Shown here piece by piece: positions 36,289-39,884 of a DNA stretch of 39,884 nt (position 1 is its first letter; every line of letters begins with the position of its first letter). The notes beneath the pieces are model-generated. The model saw only the letters and a list, made by a program, of their open reading frames with translations. It had not been told where the DNA came from and made no database searches. The DNA comes from a virus, in IMG/VR virus record IMGVR_UViG_3300044655_000452, positions 1 through 39,884 of that record; one strand, 5' to 3'. The position numbers were made by a program, and so were the translations under genes.

Positions 36289-36651
36289 CTAAACCGTAAT
36301 CTGATTCACATAACCATGAAGACAAATAACATTCGCAGTCCCAGCAAAAGCCTTAACCACAAGCGCAGTTGCATTACCCTTCAACAACAACCCTGGAATA
36401 ACTGTCACCAAACCAGCTTCAGGCAACACAGTCACCTCGATGTTGCCATCAGGTGCAGTAGCCTCGCCCCACTCAATCGTCAACTTAACCGATGACGCAG
36501 AACTGTTTACCGCATAGATCCAAACCTCATCAAGTGTGGTCGCTGTAGCCGAACCTGTATGAATCGTTGTACCAGCAGTAGCGGTAGCAGCAACCTTAAT
36601 TGCTTTACCGTCTGTGCTACCTGAAAGAATCTTTTTAGTGAATGTTGCCAT
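36289..36651 (-). CDS. Small beta-rich virion protein (120 aa)
   Basis: The protein is compact and beta-rich: LDEVWIYAVNSSASSVKLTIEWGE at about residues 40-63, VLPEAGLVTVIPGLLLKGNATALVVKA near 77-103, and HGYVNQI at the end. This Ig- or jelly-roll-like pattern recurs in phage structural proteins encoded near fibres. AGGAG before the ATG. Role unknown; fibre or baseplate component by position. Confidence 0.7.
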   Translation of the reverse strand: MATFTKKILSGSTDGKAIKVAATATAGTTIHTGSATATTLDEVWIYAVNSSASSVKLTIEWGEATAPDGNIEVTVLPEAGLVTVIPGLLLKGNATALVVKAFAGTANVICLHGYVNQITV

Positions 36652-36663
36652 GTTTCTCCTATA

Positions 36664-37161
36664 TTAAGCGAATACCTGTGAACCTATAACCAACTGGTCG
36701 CTGTCACCAGCAACACTCGGCGGAAGAACAGCCCAAGCAGCATCCGTACCATCAGAAGTTAGCACATAACCCGAAGCACCAATAGCGATACGACCAACCG
36801 TAGGACCAGCACCCATCGTCAACAAATCACCACGAGTAGTCATCGTCGACGCAAACTGATTCGCCTCATCAGCATCATCAGCCGTGAACACCGGATAGAT
36901 CGTCGCACCCGAAGCATGAACCGCAGCAGTCGTATCATCCTGCGCACGAGTCAAAGTCAAAGTAGAACCAGAGATCGTCGCCGAACATTTCTCCTCAGCT
37001 GAAGTACCTGGATCAATCACCACATAAAACGGCACACCAGCAGACGAAGGCCAACCTGTAGTCGCCGTCAAAGTTACCGAAGTATCACCAACACCGAGAG
37101 CGTTCGTCGTCGTAGTAGCCGCCGCCGCACCTTTGTACTGTCGTCTAGTTACTGCTGCCAT
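36664..37161 (-). CDS. Tail fibre-like protein (165 aa)
   Basis: The N-terminal part (GVGDTSVTLTATTGWPSSAG, then YVVIDPGTSAEEKCSATISG) is an 'attachment' module seen in many phage fibres ('l.ttdttitvts..gwPs....fyvvid.gt..eEk.....sgt.ltv.R'). The C-terminal part (MGAGPTVGRIAIGASGYVLT) is a common 'G....RlaiGt.g.vLtsdGt...W' trailer. AGGAGACTT before the ATG. It probably joins fibres to the tail. Confidence 0.78.
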   Translation of the reverse strand: MAAVTRRQYKGAAAATTTTNALGVGDTSVTLTATTGWPSSAGVPFYVVIDPGTSAEEKCSATISGSTLTLTRAQDDTTAAVHASGATIYPVFTADDADEANQFASTMTTRGDLLTMGAGPTVGRIAIGASGYVLTSDGTDAAWAVLPPSVAGDSDQLVIGSQVFA

Positions 37162-37180
37162 AAGTCTCCTGAAGTATACA

Positions 37181-39019
37181 CTACGCTACTGATCGCATAA
37201 TAACAGTAGCGGTTCCTTCCCAATCCCAACGGTTATGAACATTCGAGTCATCCAAAACCTCAAACTGGACATTCTCAACAATCACCGAAAAAGTCTCCTC
37301 GTTCTCCTGATAGGTGACAATACGGGGGGTGTCCACCAAATCGCGTAAAAACCGCATCTCGTTGTCAACATCCTGGAAATACTCCCTGCCACGAATACTC
37401 AACTTGTGGTGCATAATGAGTGGCACCGAAAAAATCTGTGAACGCAACGGTGCAGCATAAGCACGACCCATCCACCTAGTTACCTCAGGGCTAACCGTGT
37501 TACTGGTAGCCGACCTACCCAAAGTAAGTTTCACCTCAGCCTCAAACACTCTGTCCTCTAAACCGTTAATCGTTTTCTCTTTACCGCCAACCAAACTGAA
37601 CGCCTGAAAATCGTGGTACGAACCACCATCAGTTTTAATAGACAAAGTTACAGACCCGTTCAAAGGTCGGCAACGCAAATCCCATTTCGGCACAAACTTC
37701 GCATCCGGTACACCCCAACGATAAATACCTGACTCCAAATATCCTGACGCAACAAGATTGGTTGCATGTTCAACATAGATACCTGAACCCACCACCACGA
37801 ACACAGGCCGACTATTGATCGTGTTCACCGAACTGACAGCACCTTGCGCTGTCACCATCAGATCAGAAGCATAAGCAGGCTGGTTAGTTGAAATGAACAC
37901 ACCCAAATCTAAACGACCCAACCCTGTCGAAGTGCCATCAAAGTTAGTCCAGTTAAACCAAACAAACCTGCCTTCACCACTAAACGAAGTAACCGACGAA
38001 CCAATCTGAATAAGTGGACCTGACACAAGGTTCCCGTTAGTGTCCGACGTAGCCACACGGATACCTTTCGTAGTGCCAATCAAAACAAAATCTAAATACG
38101 AATCCAAACCCGTGATGATCTCACCGGCAGGTAACTCCAACGCAACAATCGGAGTATCCAACGATGTTGCATCAGCTTTAATAGTTGTTCGATAAACAAG
38201 CGACTGATTACCGGCGAACCCACCCATATAGATTTGGTTCTGACCGCCAGCGAAACCAACCCAACGAAACCCTGTGTTTGCGTGACTGAACAACGGTGAA
38301 CCTGGGCCACCCGAAGAAGTGAAGTTATAGACATCGTTATCTTCCGAAGCCATTAAACGGCCTTTAACGTAACGCAAATTAACGAACGTGTCAGTACCCG
38401 AAATGTACGAACTGAACGCATCGGAACTAGTAGTGACCTTATGGATACCGTGACTTGCGAACGCAACAAACACATTGAAACCGTCAGTAGCTATACCGCC
38501 AACGTTGCCAGCAGGTTCACTCGTACAGTTCGTGAACGTCGAAAGATCCGTTGTATATTTAACATCGCCACCAGTACCCACATACAGTCGTGTACCAACA
38601 GTCAAAGCCTGCAACGTCGCCGCACTATCAGCCAACACCTGTGTCGTATCCTTTAATAAAGTTGCTTCACCTTTGCTCCAAACATCAACACCTTTCGAAG
38701 TGTTAAACCTGAACGCTTCAGCGTCAGCAGTATCACCATAAGTTTGACCGGCACCATAATGCCAAGACGACTGAGAACGTCGCCACAAACCTTGCGGGTT
38801 AATCGCCGACTCGCCAGGTTCAGCAGACTGGTCAACCGAATCACGGACACGCGCATCATATTGCCGTTGAAACGAACCAGCTTTCAAATCAATCAGATAC
38901 GGTCTACCGTTGATAGCGACAGGGAAAATGTTAGGTACAAGAGTTGTTGCACCCGTACCCGTATAAAACGTGGGCGCAGGACTATAAGCGGTAGTAAAAT
39001 CTATTAAGTATGCAGCCAT
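37181..39019 (-). CDS. Tail nozzle/hub-like beta-propeller protein (612 aa)
   Basis: This is the second largest virion gene of the tail region. The sequence is beta-rich with repeated blade-like segments (LQALTVGTRLYVGTGGDVKY, GGIATDGFNVFVAFASHGIHKVT, EIITGLDSYLDFVLIGTTKGIRV), suggesting a propeller. NPQGLWRRSQSSWHYGAGQ and KGVDVWSKGEATLL precede it. The C-terminal 130 residues form a separate domain ending WDWEGTATVIMRS. Tail tube proteins of long-tailed phages are absent, so a nozzle or hub of a short tail fits. AGGAAG before the ATG. Confidence 0.7.
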   Translation of the reverse strand: MAAYLIDFTTAYSPAPTFYTGTGATTLVPNIFPVAINGRPYLIDLKAGSFQRQYDARVRDSVDQSAEPGESAINPQGLWRRSQSSWHYGAGQTYGDTADAEAFRFNTSKGVDVWSKGEATLLKDTTQVLADSAATLQALTVGTRLYVGTGGDVKYTTDLSTFTNCTSEPAGNVGGIATDGFNVFVAFASHGIHKVTTSSDAFSSYISGTDTFVNLRYVKGRLMASEDNDVYNFTSSGGPGSPLFSHANTGFRWVGFAGGQNQIYMGGFAGNQSLVYRTTIKADATSLDTPIVALELPAGEIITGLDSYLDFVLIGTTKGIRVATSDTNGNLVSGPLIQIGSSVTSFSGEGRFVWFNWTNFDGTSTGLGRLDLGVFISTNQPAYASDLMVTAQGAVSSVNTINSRPVFVVVGSGIYVEHATNLVASGYLESGIYRWGVPDAKFVPKWDLRCRPLNGSVTLSIKTDGGSYHDFQAFSLVGGKEKTINGLEDRVFEAEVKLTLGRSATSNTVSPEVTRWMGRAYAAPLRSQIFSVPLIMHHKLSIRGREYFQDVDNEMRFLRDLVDTPRIVTYQENEETFSVIVENVQFEVLDDSNVHNRWDWEGTATVIMRSVA

Positions 39020-39022
39020 CGG

Positions 39023-39884
39023 CTACTTCCTAAAAACTAGTGGATACTGCTGTTTAAGTCGTGCCGCTTCAGCGATGATACGTTCACGACGCAACCTTTG
39101 AATGTTCGTCAACGAATCCCGTGTAGAACCAGCAGGCACCTCATCCGATCTACGGGTATCACCTTGCGATTCGATAAAGTTCCGTTTAATTTCACGCCCG
39201 TTCATCATCCGCAACAAAACACCCATCTCCAAAATGTCCTCACAAGATTGCGGCACGAAACACGCCGACTGCAAATCCGATGACTCACTAGAAGCACGAG
39301 TGAACTCACGTTTCGTAACAACCCGCAAAGAACCAGCCATAACCGGTTCATCAAAAACGATAGCGAAACCTGACGCAAAATCTGCTGTCGGCAAATTACG
39401 TTGCAACCTGACCTTACGGATCACCGGATAGTCGTCAGCCAAATAACGCAACCTGACATCAATCAGGTCGATAATTCCCGTAGCTGAAGTCAAATTGATT
39501 TGACGGTCAGACCCGTTATAAGTAATGTCTTGTGCCACGACACGGAACAGGCCGTTCATTGTGGAACTCAGATCATCAATGTCAGAGTTCAAAGAATCCA
39601 ACATTTGTTGACGTGGGAATCTTGGGTTTACTGTGGCGAGAACACCATTGGTGTGTGCTACTGCGGTAGTGCCGTCGTAGCCTCGTTGAACAGTCAAAGT
39701 TTTGGTTGCTGTGGAAGACTCCCATACATACATCAACTCTGATTCAATCTCAATAACTGAACCTTCACGGAACCCACCCAGATCGTAGGACAGCACAATA
39801 GAAGTGTCTGCCGAAGTAACCGTTGTCGCTAACTTGTTTCGTTCTTCAACGGTTCCCGATAAAAGTTGGCGACTGGCTCTAGTT
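39023..39884 (-). CDS. Tail adaptor-like protein, C-terminal part (continues at the left end of the window)
   Basis: With 1-150 this encodes a 294-residue protein. In this part are VIEIESELMYVWESSTATKT and LTVQRGYDGTTAVAHTNG, a module ('i.ie.E.m.V.....t..l.V.RG..gT.a..H..g') typical of phage tail or head-tail connector proteins. They are followed by beta-rich and helical segments with ILEMGVLLRMMNGREIKRNF and a helical C-terminus (RRERIIAEAARLKQQYPL). Its place right before the nozzle-like gene fits a tail adaptor. Bases 39758-39884 repeat bases 1-127. Confidence 0.75.
   Translation of the reverse strand, partial: TRASRQLLSGTVEERNKLATTVTSADTSIVLSYDLGGFREGSVIEIESELMYVWESSTATKTLTVQRGYDGTTAVAHTNGVLATVNPRFPRQQMLDSLNSDIDDLSSTMNGLFRVVAQDITYNGSDRQINLTSATGIIDLIDVRLRYLADDYPVIRKVRLQRNLPTADFASGFAIVFDEPVMAGSLRVVTKREFTRASSESSDLQSACFVPQSCEDILEMGVLLRMMNGREIKRNFIESQGDTRRSDEVPAGSTRDSLTNIQRLRRERIIAEAARLKQQYPLVFRK
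39758..39884. repeat. Right copy of 127-bp terminal direct repeat
   Basis: Identical to bases 1-127. It shows that the assembly closes on itself. Merging the two copies gives a circle of 39,757 bp and restores one uninterrupted reading frame across the join. Confidence 0.95.

Noticed and set aside
1-39884. 127-bp ends as a physical direct terminal repeat
   Set aside because: The size equals a standard assembler k-mer and the repeat lies inside a gene. A real terminal repeat normally borders on or contains regulatory DNA.
1-39884. tRNA genes, integrase, attachment site, lysogeny repressor, transposon
   Set aside because: I looked for T-loop sequences with cloverleaf pairing, recombinase active-site motifs, repressor-type genes and insertion sequence ends and found none that I could support.

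Overview
The window is a closed, essentially complete genome of a tailed bacteriophage. The first 127 bases are repeated exactly as the last 127, so the unique circle is 39,757 bp. One gene runs through the join and is intact when the ends are merged. The host is probably an actinobacterium: the phage carries a WhiB-type Fe-S regulator, a family confined to Actinobacteria and their phages. A secreted Thr-tract protein is of a style I associate with Acidimicrobiia. That narrower host call is inference. The dense packing, with stops and starts overlapping as ATGA, TAATG or TGATG, and the protein families fit a lytic freshwater or marine environmental phage. I see no integrase, excisionase or lysogeny repressor.

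Nearly all genes lie on the minus strand, in one block read from about 18.4 kb down to 1, through the join, and on from 39.9 kb to 22.2 kb. In that reading order the block starts with a possibly leaderless gene (18.37 kb), the terminase, a small basic protein and the portal. A run of large Ala/Gln/Glu-rich proteins follows, including one of 1519 residues. Next come the scaffold and an N4-gp56-like major capsid protein, which have their own consensus promoter at 5.7 kb and a hairpin terminator at 4.07 kb. Then come a repeat-built virion protein, two glycosyltransferases, tail adaptor and nozzle-like proteins, and fibre proteins with two tandem glycine-rich paralogues. A secreted PA14/mucin-like protein and a lysis group (small membrane proteins, M15 peptidase) follow. 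The block ends with nucleic-acid genes: metallophosphoesterase, YqaJ-type exonuclease, ERF/Rad52-like annealing protein, a nuclease candidate, a lysozyme-like enzyme, WhiB, a small protein with an SSB-like tail, a cytosine-5 DNA methyltransferase and small zinc-ribbon or winged-helix-like proteins. No tape measure or tail-tube gene is visible, so a podovirus-like short tail is likely.

Only 19.1-22.3 kb is on the plus strand. This cassette holds ten small genes behind a good sigma70-type promoter. Most are unrecognised; one is a short sliding-clamp-like protein. Three of the genes sit behind near-identical leaders: an exact 14-base element, TAGATGGGAGTCTA, whose arms flank the Shine-Dalgarno core and which ends 3-5 bases before the start codon, with upstream GC hairpins. 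The arrangement recalls the start-associated sequences of Cluster K mycobacteriophages with a different sequence. The cassette is also strongly enriched in CTAG compared with the rest of the genome. Between this cassette and the late block lies about 830 bp of gene-free DNA rich in inverted repeats and C or T runs, a good candidate for the main control region or origin.

Taken together, the phage appears to rely on the host replisome: no DNA polymerase, helicase or primase was recognised. It brings a clamp-like protein and its own recombination set. I judge the repeated leader system, the mini-clamp and the secreted PA14/Thr-tract protein to be the most novel parts.
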